This document shows positions 51,855-61,300 of a stretch of 64,000 bases of DNA, in pieces. Position 1 is the stretch's first letter. Each line of letters starts with the position of its first letter. Below the pieces are notes generated by a model that saw nothing but the letters and a program-made list of their open reading frames with translations, ran no database searches and was not told the DNA's origin. This DNA is from Pseudogulbenkiania sp. MAI-1 (GTDB lineage: Bacteria; Pseudomonadota; Gammaproteobacteria; Burkholderiales; Chromobacteriaceae): assembly GCF_000527175.1 (NCBI RefSeq), contig NZ_AZUR01000001.1, forward strand, positions 457,501-521,500, read 5' to 3'. The position numbers and the translations under genes are program-made.

Positions 51855-53026
51855 AGCCCTGGATCCTGTTGGTAGGCACCAGTTTCAGTGCCGCCCCGCT
51901 GCTGCTCACGCTGCGGCAACAGGGTTTTCTGGTGGCCGTCTGCGGCGCGCAGCCCGACGACCCCTGCGTCGCCCTGGCCGACGCCTACCACCCGCTGGAT
52001 TACGCCGACCCGCAGGCACTGCTGGCACTGATCCAGCGCGAGGGTTACCGCCATGTCTGCCCCAGCTGCAACGACTATGCCTACCTGTCGGCCAGCCATG
52101 CGGCCAACCTGCTGGGTCTGCCCGGCTACGACAGCCCGCAGGTCACCGCCACCCTGCACAACAAGGCCGCTTTCCGCGCCCACGCCCAGGCCATCGGCCT
52201 GAGCACGCCGCGCGCCTGCGCTGCGGACGACACCGCCGCCCTGCAGGCGCTGTCGCTGCCCTTGCTGGTCAAGCCCTCCGACAGCTTCAGCGGCCGAGGT
52301 ATGCAGCGCGTGACGCGCTACGAAGGCCTGGACGCGGCCATCGCCACCGCCAGGCAGTCTTCACGTAGCGGCACCGCCGTGGTCGAAGAGTTCATTAGCG
52401 GCAGCCTGCACAGCCACTCGGCCTTCCTGCAGGACGGTCATATCCTGCAGGATGTGTTTGTCGACGAGTTCTGCCAGACCTACCCCTACCAGGTGGATTG
52501 CTCCAACGCGCCCTCCCGCCTGTCCGACACGGTCAAGAACCGCGTAAGGCAGGAAATCCTGCGCCTGGTGCAATCCTTACAGTTGGTCGACGGCCTGCTG
52601 CACACCCAGTTTATCGATCACGATGGCCAGCCCTACCTGATCGAACCGATGCGCCGCTGCCCCGGCGACCTGTACTACCACCTGGTGACGTTCTCCACCG
52701 GCATGCCCTATCTGGAAAACTACGTGGCCCCGTTTGCTGGCCTGCCGATGCGCGGCGGCCAGCCCGCTGCCGCCGCCTGCTGGGCGCGCCATACCATCAG
52801 TTTTGCGCAGGACAGTGTGTTCTTCTCGCTATCCCCGCAGATACCGGCAGCGCAGGACGTGCGCATTTTCCCACTGGCCGACAGTGCCGCCAGCATCAGA
52901 GCCGCCCCCTACGGCAAGGCCGCCATCGTATTTGCCCGGCTGCCCGACACCGCCACATTGTTTGACCTGACGCCCAAGCTGGGCAGCCTGTTTCCGGCCA
53001 ACACTCTAGAGCGCCAACATGACTGA
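51851..53026 (+). CDS. ATP-grasp family enzyme (carbamoyl-phosphate-synthase-like)
   Basis: 391 residues. An N-terminal pre-ATP-grasp fold (WILLVGTSFSAAPLLLTLRQQGFLVAVCG) precedes the ATP-grasp core: LLVKPSDSFSGRGMQRV (ATP lysine and loop), VVEEFISGSLHSHSAFL, and metal-binding DGLLHTQFIDHDGQPYLIEPMRRCPGD. Such enzymes join a carboxylate to an amine or similar nucleophile. In a sugar locus it could add an amino acid or acyl group to an amino sugar. Overlaps its neighbours on both sides. Confidence 0.85.
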   Translation: MKPWILLVGTSFSAAPLLLTLRQQGFLVAVCGAQPDDPCVALADAYHPLDYADPQALLALIQREGYRHVCPSCNDYAYLSASHAANLLGLPGYDSPQVTATLHNKAAFRAHAQAIGLSTPRACAADDTAALQALSLPLLVKPSDSFSGRGMQRVTRYEGLDAAIATARQSSRSGTAVVEEFISGSLHSHSAFLQDGHILQDVFVDEFCQTYPYQVDCSNAPSRLSDTVKNRVRQEILRLVQSLQLVDGLLHTQFIDHDGQPYLIEPMRRCPGDLYYHLVTFSTGMPYLENYVAPFAGLPMRGGQPAAAACWARHTISFAQDSVFFSLSPQIPAAQDVRIFPLADSAASIRAAPYGKAAIVFARLPDTATLFDLTPKLGSLFPANTLERQHD

Positions 53027-54185
53027 CACCCCATTGCACGCCACGCCGGCCACCCCGCGCAAACTGCAGATCGGCTTTATCGGCGGCGGCATCAACTCTG
53101 CCGTCGGTCGTGCCCACTTCGGTGCCGTACAACTGGACGGGATCTACGAGTTGGCCGCAGGCTGTTTCAGCCGCGATGCCGGTATCAACCACGATAGCGC
53201 CCGCTTTTATGGCGTGGCCCCGCAGCGTGTCTACGACACCGCGGAAGCGCTGATCGCCGGCGAAGCCTCTCGGCTGGACGCGGTAGTCATCCTCACGCCA
53301 ACCTCCGACCATCTGCAGCCGCTGCTTGCCGCCCTGCAAGCCGGCTTGCCGGTCATCTGCGAGAAGGCGCTGGTCGCCGACCTGGACGATGCCCGCCAGG
53401 TCAGCGCCGTCCAGCAGCAGACGCAGGGCTTCTTGGCCATGACTTACAACTACACCGGCTACCCCTGCCTGCGCGAGATGAAAGCGATCGTCGACAGCGG
53501 CAGGCTCGGCCGCCTGTGCCATCTCCGCGCCGACATGCCGCAAGAGGGCTTCCTGCGCCAGGACCGCAGCGGCAAACCCATGCAGCCGCAGGCCTGGCGC
53601 CTGCGTGATGGCCGCATCCCGACGGTGTACCTGGACCTGGGCACCCACCTGCACCAGATCGTGCATTATCTGACTAGGCTGCCGGCAACCAGCGTGGCTG
53701 CCTTCCACGCCAGCTACGGCCACTTTCCGGAGGTGATCGACTACGTTAATGCCTCGGTCGAATTCAGCGACGGCATCCATGGCAGCTTTACCTTCGGCAA
53801 GGCGATGCTGGGGCAGCGCAACGGCCTGAAGATCGCCCTCTACGGCGACCAGGCTAGCGTCGAGTGGCTGCAGACCGAGCCGGAAATACTCAGGCTCTAC
53901 TACAAGGATGGCAGCATCGAAATCCTGGACCGTGGCGGCGACATGCCGGTGGCGGCCCAATCCCGCTACAACCGCTTCAAGAGCGGCCACCCTGCCGGCT
54001 ACGTGGAGGCATTTGCCAACCTGTACCAGGATATCCACCACTGCCTGCTGGCCTACCGCCAGCATGGCCGCTGGCAATCCGGCGAGGTGTTCGGCGCCGA
54101 CTTTGCCAGCAGCGGGCTGGCCTTCCTGCAGGCCATGGCCGATGCCGCCCGCACCGGCCAGCGCGTACCGCTAACCGCTCCGTGA
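53019..54185 (+). CDS. Gfo/Idh/MocA-family oxidoreductase
   Basis: 388 residues. Rossmann start LQIGFIGGGINSAVGRAHFGAVQ, then VVILTPTSDHLQPLLAALQAGLPVICEKALVADLDDARQV with the conserved EKAL in place of the common EKP, and the C-terminal domain with VYLDLGTHLHQIVHYL. It oxidises or reduces a sugar hydroxyl/ketone with NAD(P). It overlaps the ATP-grasp gene by 8 nt and the fusion gene by 4 nt. Confidence 0.88.
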   Translation: MTDTPLHATPATPRKLQIGFIGGGINSAVGRAHFGAVQLDGIYELAAGCFSRDAGINHDSARFYGVAPQRVYDTAEALIAGEASRLDAVVILTPTSDHLQPLLAALQAGLPVICEKALVADLDDARQVSAVQQQTQGFLAMTYNYTGYPCLREMKAIVDSGRLGRLCHLRADMPQEGFLRQDRSGKPMQPQAWRLRDGRIPTVYLDLGTHLHQIVHYLTRLPATSVAAFHASYGHFPEVIDYVNASVEFSDGIHGSFTFGKAMLGQRNGLKIALYGDQASVEWLQTEPEILRLYYKDGSIEILDRGGDMPVAAQSRYNRFKSGHPAGYVEAFANLYQDIHHCLLAYRQHGRWQSGEVFGADFASSGLAFLQAMADAARTGQRVPLTAP

Positions 54186-56509
54186 GCCACGCCATGTTGC
54201 TCTCCCTCATCGTTCCCGCCTTCCATGCCGCCGCCACGCTGGCCCGGGCAAGCCGCAGCGCGCTACAACCCGGCTGCGACATCGAGCTGATCATCGTTGA
54301 TGACTGTTCGCAGGATGACACCCTGGCACAGGCGCACAGCCTGGCGGCACAGGACGCACGCATCCGGGTATTGCGCACCGCCAGCAACGGCGGTCCCGGC
54401 ATGGCCCGCAATGCCGGCATCGAAGCGGCACGCGGCAGTTGGATAGGCTTTCTGGACGCCGATGACGAGTTTGCACCGCAGGCCATCTGCCAGTTACTGC
54501 CGCAATTGGCCGGCCAGCCGGACGACATCGACATGCTGGCCTTCGACTGGTGCTACTCGACCGCCGCTGGCGCGCCAGAGAAAGGCGAGCGGGAAGATCT
54601 GCCGCTGCTGCAGGCAGCCCCCCAGGCACGCATCCTCGCCTATCTGGGCAACCGTATCGACCCTTCAGTGATCTTTCACCTGTACCGGCGTGACTTCCTG
54701 CACCGGACCAGCCTGCGCTTCCGCAGCGGCTATCACGAGGACGTGGATTTTTCCTTTCATGCCTGTAGCAGCGCCCGGCGCATCGCGGTGCTGCCGCAGG
54801 TGCTGTACCGCAAGTGGAACCAGGCCGGCTCCATCGTCAACACCCTGGGCACCCGGCATGCCGATGGCTACTTCGATGCCATCGACAACATCCACGCCGC
54901 GCTGCTACGGCAAGGCCGGATGGCCGCCGTGCAGGCCGAGTTTGCCGAGTTTGTCATCAACATCCTGGCGTCACGCCTGGTGCGCCTGCTGCGCGGCACG
55001 GTGCACAAGACCGACAGCACCACCGCGGTGCTGTGCCGCCTGTACCAGCGGGTGCGGCGCACCGCCGCGCTGCATGGCGTGGTCCTTACCCCCGCTCGGC
55101 AAGCAGGCCAACTGGAAACGCGCTACCAGAAAATGTTTGCCGCCTTCATGGCCGCCATGCCGGCGGTGCAGCAAGGTGCCGATGCCGGCGCGCTGCTGAC
55201 CACACTGGATACTCTGTCCCGCCAGTCCTGGAGCTGTTACGACCTGCACCACGCGCTGTTCCTGGCGCCGGACGAAATCCGCACCTGCTGCAAGCGTTAC
55301 TTCCATAAAGGGGAAATGAAAGGCGACGTGGTACTGCTGCACGGCAGTAACGACGCGCAATTCCGTTTTACTTACGACGACGTTTTGCGCGAGAAACAGC
55401 GGCTGCACCGCGACATCAACCGCAACAGTGCACCCGAGTGCGAAGGCTGTCCCTTCCTGAGCTTTGCCGACTGGGGCTCGCCGATGGCAGATGGCGTGAA
55501 ATACCTGTCGATGGAGTACCACTCCGTCTGCAATATGCGCTGCACCTACTGCAGCCCCACCTATTACAGTGGGCAGAAAGCCCGCTACGACGTGGCGCAT
55601 GTCACCGCCTCGCTGGCGGACAGCGGCGCGCTGGCGCACTGCGAATACGTGGTCTGGGGCGGCGGCGAACCCACGCTGGACAAGCAGTTTGTCCCGCTGG
55701 CCGGACAACTGGCCCAGGCGGTACCCCGCACACGGCAGCGCGTGATCAGTAATGCCACCAAGTACCTGCCGGAGCTGGCGCAGATGCTGGCCGAGGACAA
55801 GGCCTTTATCGTGACCAGCATCGATGCCGGCACCAAGGATACCTTCCAGGCCATACGCAAATTCAGCGGGCTGGACCGCGTGCTGGCACACCTGCAGCGC
55901 TATGTGCAGGCGTCGGCGGCCAACACCCTGATCAAGTACATCGCGCTGGACAACAATCTGGCCGCAGCCGAGCTGGACGCCTTTGCCGACCAGATGCAGC
56001 ACTGGCAACTGCTTGCGGCCAACTTCCAGCTCAGTTGCGATTTCCGCAGTGAATCGCTGTCGCTGGACGAGATACTGGCCATTGCAGGCCTCTACCACCG
56101 CCTGTACACGCTGGGCGCGGAATTCGTCTTCCTGGACGACCTGATCTGGCAGCGCCTGCCCCGGCTGGGTGCCGAAGACTACGCCGCCGTACATCGTGCG
56201 ATAGGCAGCACCCTGGCCGATGCCAGCCGGACGCCGCGTATCGCGGTATGGGGCACCGGCGCGCAGGCCAGGCTGATGATGGGCAAATCGCGCTATCTGC
56301 AAGCTTGCGAGGTGGCGTGCTTTATCGATCCGCGTCCGCATCTGGCGGGCACGCGCTTCATGGACAGGCCGATCTACCCGCCTGCCTATCTGCAGGAAAA
56401 CAGCCTCCCAGTGGTGATTGCGGCGGTACAGAGCGCCCCGTTCATCTACCAGGACTTGCAGGCCATGGACTTGGCCCCCGAACGCATCGTGCAGGGGCTG
56501 GTGTTGTAA
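54182..56509 (+). CDS. Three-domain fusion: GT2 glycosyltransferase, radical SAM, Rossmann-like C-terminus
   Basis: 775 residues from GTG 54182, which overlaps the previous stop as GTGA; ATG 54194 is possible. Residues about 5-230 are GT2: SLIVPAFHAAATLA, IIVDDCSQDD, NGGPGMARNAGIEAARGSWIGFLDADDEF. Residues about 240-400 are helical. C420 and C423 (CEGC) precede the radical SAM core with C450-N-M-R-C454-T-Y-C457 and GGGEPTLDKQF. Residues about 685-775 form a nucleotide-binding-like unit, RIAVWGTGAQARLMMGKSRYL to YPPAYL. I know of no standard enzyme with this order. No frameshift is seen, so it is one gene. Confidence 0.85.
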   Translation: MSHAMLLSLIVPAFHAAATLARASRSALQPGCDIELIIVDDCSQDDTLAQAHSLAAQDARIRVLRTASNGGPGMARNAGIEAARGSWIGFLDADDEFAPQAICQLLPQLAGQPDDIDMLAFDWCYSTAAGAPEKGEREDLPLLQAAPQARILAYLGNRIDPSVIFHLYRRDFLHRTSLRFRSGYHEDVDFSFHACSSARRIAVLPQVLYRKWNQAGSIVNTLGTRHADGYFDAIDNIHAALLRQGRMAAVQAEFAEFVINILASRLVRLLRGTVHKTDSTTAVLCRLYQRVRRTAALHGVVLTPARQAGQLETRYQKMFAAFMAAMPAVQQGADAGALLTTLDTLSRQSWSCYDLHHALFLAPDEIRTCCKRYFHKGEMKGDVVLLHGSNDAQFRFTYDDVLREKQRLHRDINRNSAPECEGCPFLSFADWGSPMADGVKYLSMEYHSVCNMRCTYCSPTYYSGQKARYDVAHVTASLADSGALAHCEYVVWGGGEPTLDKQFVPLAGQLAQAVPRTRQRVISNATKYLPELAQMLAEDKAFIVTSIDAGTKDTFQAIRKFSGLDRVLAHLQRYVQASAANTLIKYIALDNNLAAAELDAFADQMQHWQLLAANFQLSCDFRSESLSLDEILAIAGLYHRLYTLGAEFVFLDDLIWQRLPRLGAEDYAAVHRAIGSTLADASRTPRIAVWGTGAQARLMMGKSRYLQACEVACFIDPRPHLAGTRFMDRPIYPPAYLQENSLPVVIAAVQSAPFIYQDLQAMDLAPERIVQGLVL

Positions 56510-56590
56510 GCGCCCGGCCAGTATCCGGGCCGTTGCGCCGCCCAAGCCGCGGCCCCGTGTTAACCGACAAGCCCCTATGGACAGTGTGAT

Positions 56591-56998
56591 ATGGCTTTAT
56601 CTGACTGCAAAATCATCCAGCTTCCGAAAATTTCCGACCCGCGTGGCAACCTGTCTTTTGTCGAGGGCGGCAATCACATCCCGTTCGACATCAAACGTCT
56701 CTACTACATCTACGATGTTCCCGGCGGGGCCGAACGCGGTGCCCATGCCCACAAGGGCATGCACCAACTGATCATTGCCATGTCGGGCAGCTTTGACGTG
56801 ATCCTGAACGACGGCAAGCAGGCCAAGCGCTTTCACCTGGCCCGCTCCTACTACGGCCTGTATGTATGCCCGATGATGTGGCGGGCGCTGGACAATTTCT
56901 CATCTGGCGCCGTGTGCACCGTGCTGTCCTCGTCCTACTACGACGAGGACGACTACATCCGCGACTACGACGATTTTCTCAAGGCGGCGCTGGCATGA
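56591..56998 (+). CDS. FdtA-like sugar 3,4-ketoisomerase (cupin)
   Basis: 135 residues. Cupin core with KISDPRGNLSFVEGGNHIPFDIKRLYYIYDVPGGAERGAHAHK, HQLIIAMSGSFDVILNDG and YYGLYVCPMMWRALDNFS. This matches dTDP-4-keto-6-deoxyglucose 3,4-ketoisomerase (FdtA/TylM3 type). Its product is aminated by the DegT-type aminotransferase that overlaps its stop by 4 nt, giving a 3-amino-3,6-dideoxyhexose. The dehydratase and nucleotidyltransferase (RmlB, RmlA) are not in the window. Confidence 0.9.
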   Translation: MALSDCKIIQLPKISDPRGNLSFVEGGNHIPFDIKRLYYIYDVPGGAERGAHAHKGMHQLIIAMSGSFDVILNDGKQAKRFHLARSYYGLYVCPMMWRALDNFSSGAVCTVLSSSYYDEDDYIRDYDDFLKAALA

Positions 56999-58089
56999 TG
57001 CGGGTACCGTTTTTGGATCTTGCCGCCGGCTACCAGGCGCTTCAGCCCGAGCTGGAGCATGCCCTGCTGCAGGCCGCGCGCTCGGGCCATTACATCGGCG
57101 GCGAGGCGCTGCATGCTTTCGAGCAGGCTTTTGCCGCCTACAGCGGCAGCCGTTATTGCGTAGGCACCGGCAACGGCCTAGATGCCCTGCGCCTGGCGCT
57201 GCTGGCGCTGGAGATCGGCCCCGGCGACGAAGTGATCGTGCCCAGCAATACCTTCATCGCCACCTGGCTGGCCGTCAGCCAGTGCGGTGCCACCCTGGTG
57301 CCGGTAGAGCCGGACCCTGACAGCCACCTGATCACCGCTGACGGCATCGCCGCCGCCATCACGCCCCGCACCCGGCTGATCCTGCCGGTACACCTGTATG
57401 GCCAACCGGTAGATATCGCGGCCATCAGCGCACTGGCCTGCCGCCATGGCATCCGGGTGGTGGCCGACGCGGCCCAGGCGCATGGCGCGCGCTACGATGG
57501 TCAGCCGGTCGGCGGCGCTTTCGACCTGTGTACCTGGAGCTTCTACCCCAGCAAGAACCTGGGAGCACTGGGTGACGGCGGCGCCGTGACCACCAACGAT
57601 CCGGACCTGGCAGAGCGGGTAAGAATGCTGGGCAACTACGGCTCGCGCGAGAAGTACCGTTTCGAAAGGCCCGGCATCAACAGCCGGCTGGACCCGCTGC
57701 AAGCGGCTGTGCTCTCGGTTAAGCTGCCACGGCTGGATGCGTGGAATGCCCGCCGGCAAGCCATTGCCCACCGCTATTGCACCGCACTGGCCGGTAGCGA
57801 CTGGACACTTCCCGCCGTCTCCCCCCGCACCAGCCCGGTGTGGCATCTGTTTGTCGTGCGCCACCCGCGGCGCGACCTGGTGCAGCAACAATTGCGCGCC
57901 TTGGGCGTGGACACGCTGATCCACTATCCGATTCCGCCGCACCGGCAACAGGCCTACCAGAGGCAATGGCCTGCTGACGCCTTTCCGGTGGCGTCGGCGT
58001 TAGCGGACGAGATCCTCAGCCTGCCGATGGGTCCCCAACTGAGCGATGAGCAGGTGACATACGTGATCGACTGCCTGCTGGGGTGCTGA
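56995..58089 (+). CDS. DegT/DnrJ/EryC1-family sugar aminotransferase (FdtB-like)
   Basis: 364 residues. VPFLDLAAGYQALQPELEHAL, YCVGTGNGLDALRLALLAL, VIVPSNTFIATWLAV and HLYGQPVDIAAI, with the PLP lysine in WSFYPSKNLGALGDGGAV and RLDPLQAAVLSVKLPRLD. It aminates a keto sugar, most likely the FdtA product at C3. The start ATG 56995 overlaps the fdtA-like stop as ATGA. The gene ends inside the edge of the IS256-like remnant. Confidence 0.92.
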   Translation: MMRVPFLDLAAGYQALQPELEHALLQAARSGHYIGGEALHAFEQAFAAYSGSRYCVGTGNGLDALRLALLALEIGPGDEVIVPSNTFIATWLAVSQCGATLVPVEPDPDSHLITADGIAAAITPRTRLILPVHLYGQPVDIAAISALACRHGIRVVADAAQAHGARYDGQPVGGAFDLCTWSFYPSKNLGALGDGGAVTTNDPDLAERVRMLGNYGSREKYRFERPGINSRLDPLQAAVLSVKLPRLDAWNARRQAIAHRYCTALAGSDWTLPAVSPRTSPVWHLFVVRHPRRDLVQQQLRALGVDTLIHYPIPPHRQQAYQRQWPADAFPVASALADEILSLPMGPQLSDEQVTYVIDCLLGC

Positions 58090-58340
58090 CAGGTGCGATC
58101 CTGATGGAGCAAAACGAGGAGTGGCAACTGCAGAACCGCTATCTTCGGCACGCCACGCATTATTTCGGATATGGCCTGAACGACGTCGGTGAGGTGGCCG
58201 TGGCGGCGCTGGACGGCGACCTTGCTGCCATCTCGGTGGTGGCGAGCGATACAATAAGACAAGAGTATGCCTGGGCCAATCGGGTGGTCCAGATGCTTTC
58301 CGATATCGAGGCGCATGCGCCTCTCCATTCACTGCAGTAG
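58083..58340 (+). pseudogene. IS256-family transposase C-terminal remnant, then an unidentified tail
   Basis: The frame from 58083 gives LTGAILMEQNEEWQLQNRYL, close to the end of IS256-type transposases (xxALLMExxEEWxxxxRYL). After about residue 25 it turns into unrelated sequence ending in VASDTIRQEYAWANRVVQML, perhaps the tail of a destroyed glycosyltransferase. There is no full transposase or clear inverted repeat. It marks the right edge of the 50.7-58.1 kb block. Confidence 0.5.
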
Positions 58341-58348
58341 GGGCTTTG

Positions 58349-61300
58349 ATGATTTCTGTCGTTATTCCCTCATATAACTATGCGCATTTCCTTCCCGTGG
58401 CCATCGACAGCGTGCTCACGCAGGAGGTGACGGATATCGAGATCATCGTCTGCGACGACCTGTCCAGCGACGATACCCCCCAGGTCATGCAGGCTTATGC
58501 CGGGAATGGGCAGATCCGCTATTACCGCAACGAGGTCAATCTCGGCGCCACGGACAACATCAATTACGGGATGACGCTGGCCCGCGGCGAGTACGTCCTG
58601 CTGCTCGGCGCGGACGATCTGCTGGAGCCCGGCGCCCTGAAACGGCTGAAGGCCGTGCTGGATGCGCACCCGGAATGCGGCTTCGTCTACGGTCGTTATT
58701 CGTTTCTGCAGGAGAATGGCGCGCATTACCCCCTGTCGCATCCCGGCTGGGCCAATCAGTCCTACGCCGCAGTGCGCGACGAGCTGCCCGATCTGCTGCG
58801 TTACGACTGTTACATCAACATGGGAACGACTCTGTTCCGACGTGAACTGCTGGCGGGGCGGCCGTTCTTCGACCGCAGCCTCGTGGCGGTTCCCGAAGAG
58901 CGTTTCTTCCGCGCCACCGATTGGGATCTCGTTCTGCGCCTGGCGGCGGAAGGGGTCAAAAGCGCCTTCGTCAACGAGCCCATCGCCATCTTCCGCCAGC
59001 ACGCCTCGCAAGCCTCGTCGGGCGACCGCTACGCTCTGACCGGGCTGGCCATCCTGGAGCATGCCCTTCTGCTGGAGCGTTATCTGACTGCCGAGAACAT
59101 GCCGAGGGTGGTCGATTTCCTTCCGGACATCGTCAACCTGTTCATCGGGAAGTTCGAGTTCTACAAGGCGCACCGCTTGAAGGACGAGGCGGGGCGGCAT
59201 GCCTTCATCGAGGAACGGGTGTGCAAAGTCATCAATTTCATCAACTCGCTGATGAAAAACAGCGCCTCCTTCTCGTCGCCGGCTGCCACGGCCAACCCCG
59301 GAGCCCATGCTCCAGAGGGCGGGCAGGCCGCGCCGGAGTATCGCCATTTGCTGCGAGCCATCCCCAAGCGCCCGATGTTTTCGGTGGTGATTCCGACCCG
59401 CAATCGCCTGCGGCATCTGGCGATGGCGCTGGAGAGTCTGTGCCGGCAGAGCATCCAGGATTTCGAAGTCATCGTGGCGAACGACGGCGGATGCGCCGTC
59501 GAGGACGTCGTCAATTGCTACCGCAGCAAGCTGCCCCGGATAAACAGCGTCTCGCTCGGGGTATCCCGTGGGCCGGGTGGAGCCAGAAACGCGGCCCTGC
59601 AGCTGGTGCGCGGCCAATACGTCGCCTACCTCGACGATGACGACATCTTCCTGCCCGAGCATCTCGAAGTGCTCTCGCGCGTGTTCTTCCAGCATCCCGA
59701 AGCCTTCGTGTACACCGATGCCGAATACCGTACGACGCGGAAGAACGGGGAAGAGCTGGTTTCGAAGCCTTATGCCCAGATACCGTATTCGCGCGACAGG
59801 CTGCTGGTACAGAATTTCATCCCCACCGACACCTGGGCGCATCCGGCCAGCCTGCTCGATAAAGTCGGCGGCTTCGACGAATCGCTGGACATGCTGGAGG
59901 ACTGGGACTTCCTGATCCGGCTCAGCGCCTTGGTGCCGTTTGTCCATGAGCCGACAGTCACCGTCAGGGTGTTCCAGGACGAAAGCCGCGAGGATCACAC
60001 GCTGCGTAATCACAGGCACAAGCTGCGGGATTACTACCACTTGCTCTACCAGCGTCATCCGGTATCCGGCAAGGAACTGCAGCGGGCACGGGAGCAGTTC
60101 CTGCTCGCCAGGCAGAACAAGGAAGACGGTACGGCCTTGCCGGTCGAGATTCCCGCGGAAAGCTACGCCGTCTGGCTGAATACGCACCAGATCACGGAAA
60201 TCAAGGCGGAGTCTCACGCGGTGCGGATGCTGTCGCAGTGGAAGACGCGCCCGGTCGTCAACTTGCTCTTGGTCGTCGATGCCTCCAACCTCGCCCTGCT
60301 GGCCGCCACCGTCGACAGTTTGCAGCGCCAGCTTTACAAGGATTGGCGCCTGATCGTCGTCTCCGACCTGGAGTGCGTCGATCCGGTCTTCCAGCAAACG
60401 GATTTCCTCGGCTGGATGCAGATCGCCGATGCCTCCGACAAGGAGCTGGTCTGCGCGGCCCTGAATGCCGTCATTGCGGACATCCCGTCCGACTGGGTGG
60501 CGCTGATCCCGCCAGGCACCGTGCTGAGCCCGGAAGCCATGCTGAAGCTGGGCGACTATGGCGAGCTCCACCCGGAGTGGCAGGTTATCTATACCGACCA
60601 TGACACCACCCCCGGCGAGGACAAGCGGGTCGAGCCCAGATTCAAGCCGGACTTCAACCTCGACATGCTGCTGGCTACCGATTACATCGGTGCGGCGGTC
60701 TGGTGCCGTTTCGACGCCTTGAGCCGCCTTGGCGGCTTTGCGCCGGAAGCCTCCGCGTGGCTGTACGACACGGTGCTGCGCGCTGCCGATGCCTTTGGCG
60801 ATGCGAGCGTGGGCCACATCCCAGAGGTGGGGTTCAGCTTCCCGGCGGGCTACCGGGCGAGCGAGGAAGACGCCCGCATTTATAGCGTGTCGCGCTTTCT
60901 GGAGAGGAATGGCCTTGCGGCCGCACTCCTGCCCGGCTACACGGCGGACTCCATCCGCATCGACTACCCCGTCCCCGAGCCGGCTCCGCTCGTTTCGTGC
61001 ATTGTCCCGACCCGCGAGAAGCTGGAGTTTCTCGAACCCTGCCTCCAGTCCTTGCTCGCCAAGACGCGCTACCACAATTACGAGATCATCGTGGTCGACG
61101 GCAATAGTGAGGACCCGGACCTGCTGGCCTATTACGACGATCTGAGGGAAACCCACCCCGGCAAGGTCCGCATCCTGGCCTGCCCGGAACCTTTCGATCC
61201 GGTGTCTGCTTATCGGTTCGGCGCCGCCGGCGCACGCGGGGAGTTCCTGCTGTTTTTGGCCAACGATACCGAGTTCGTGCAGGACGAATGGCTGGGGCGC

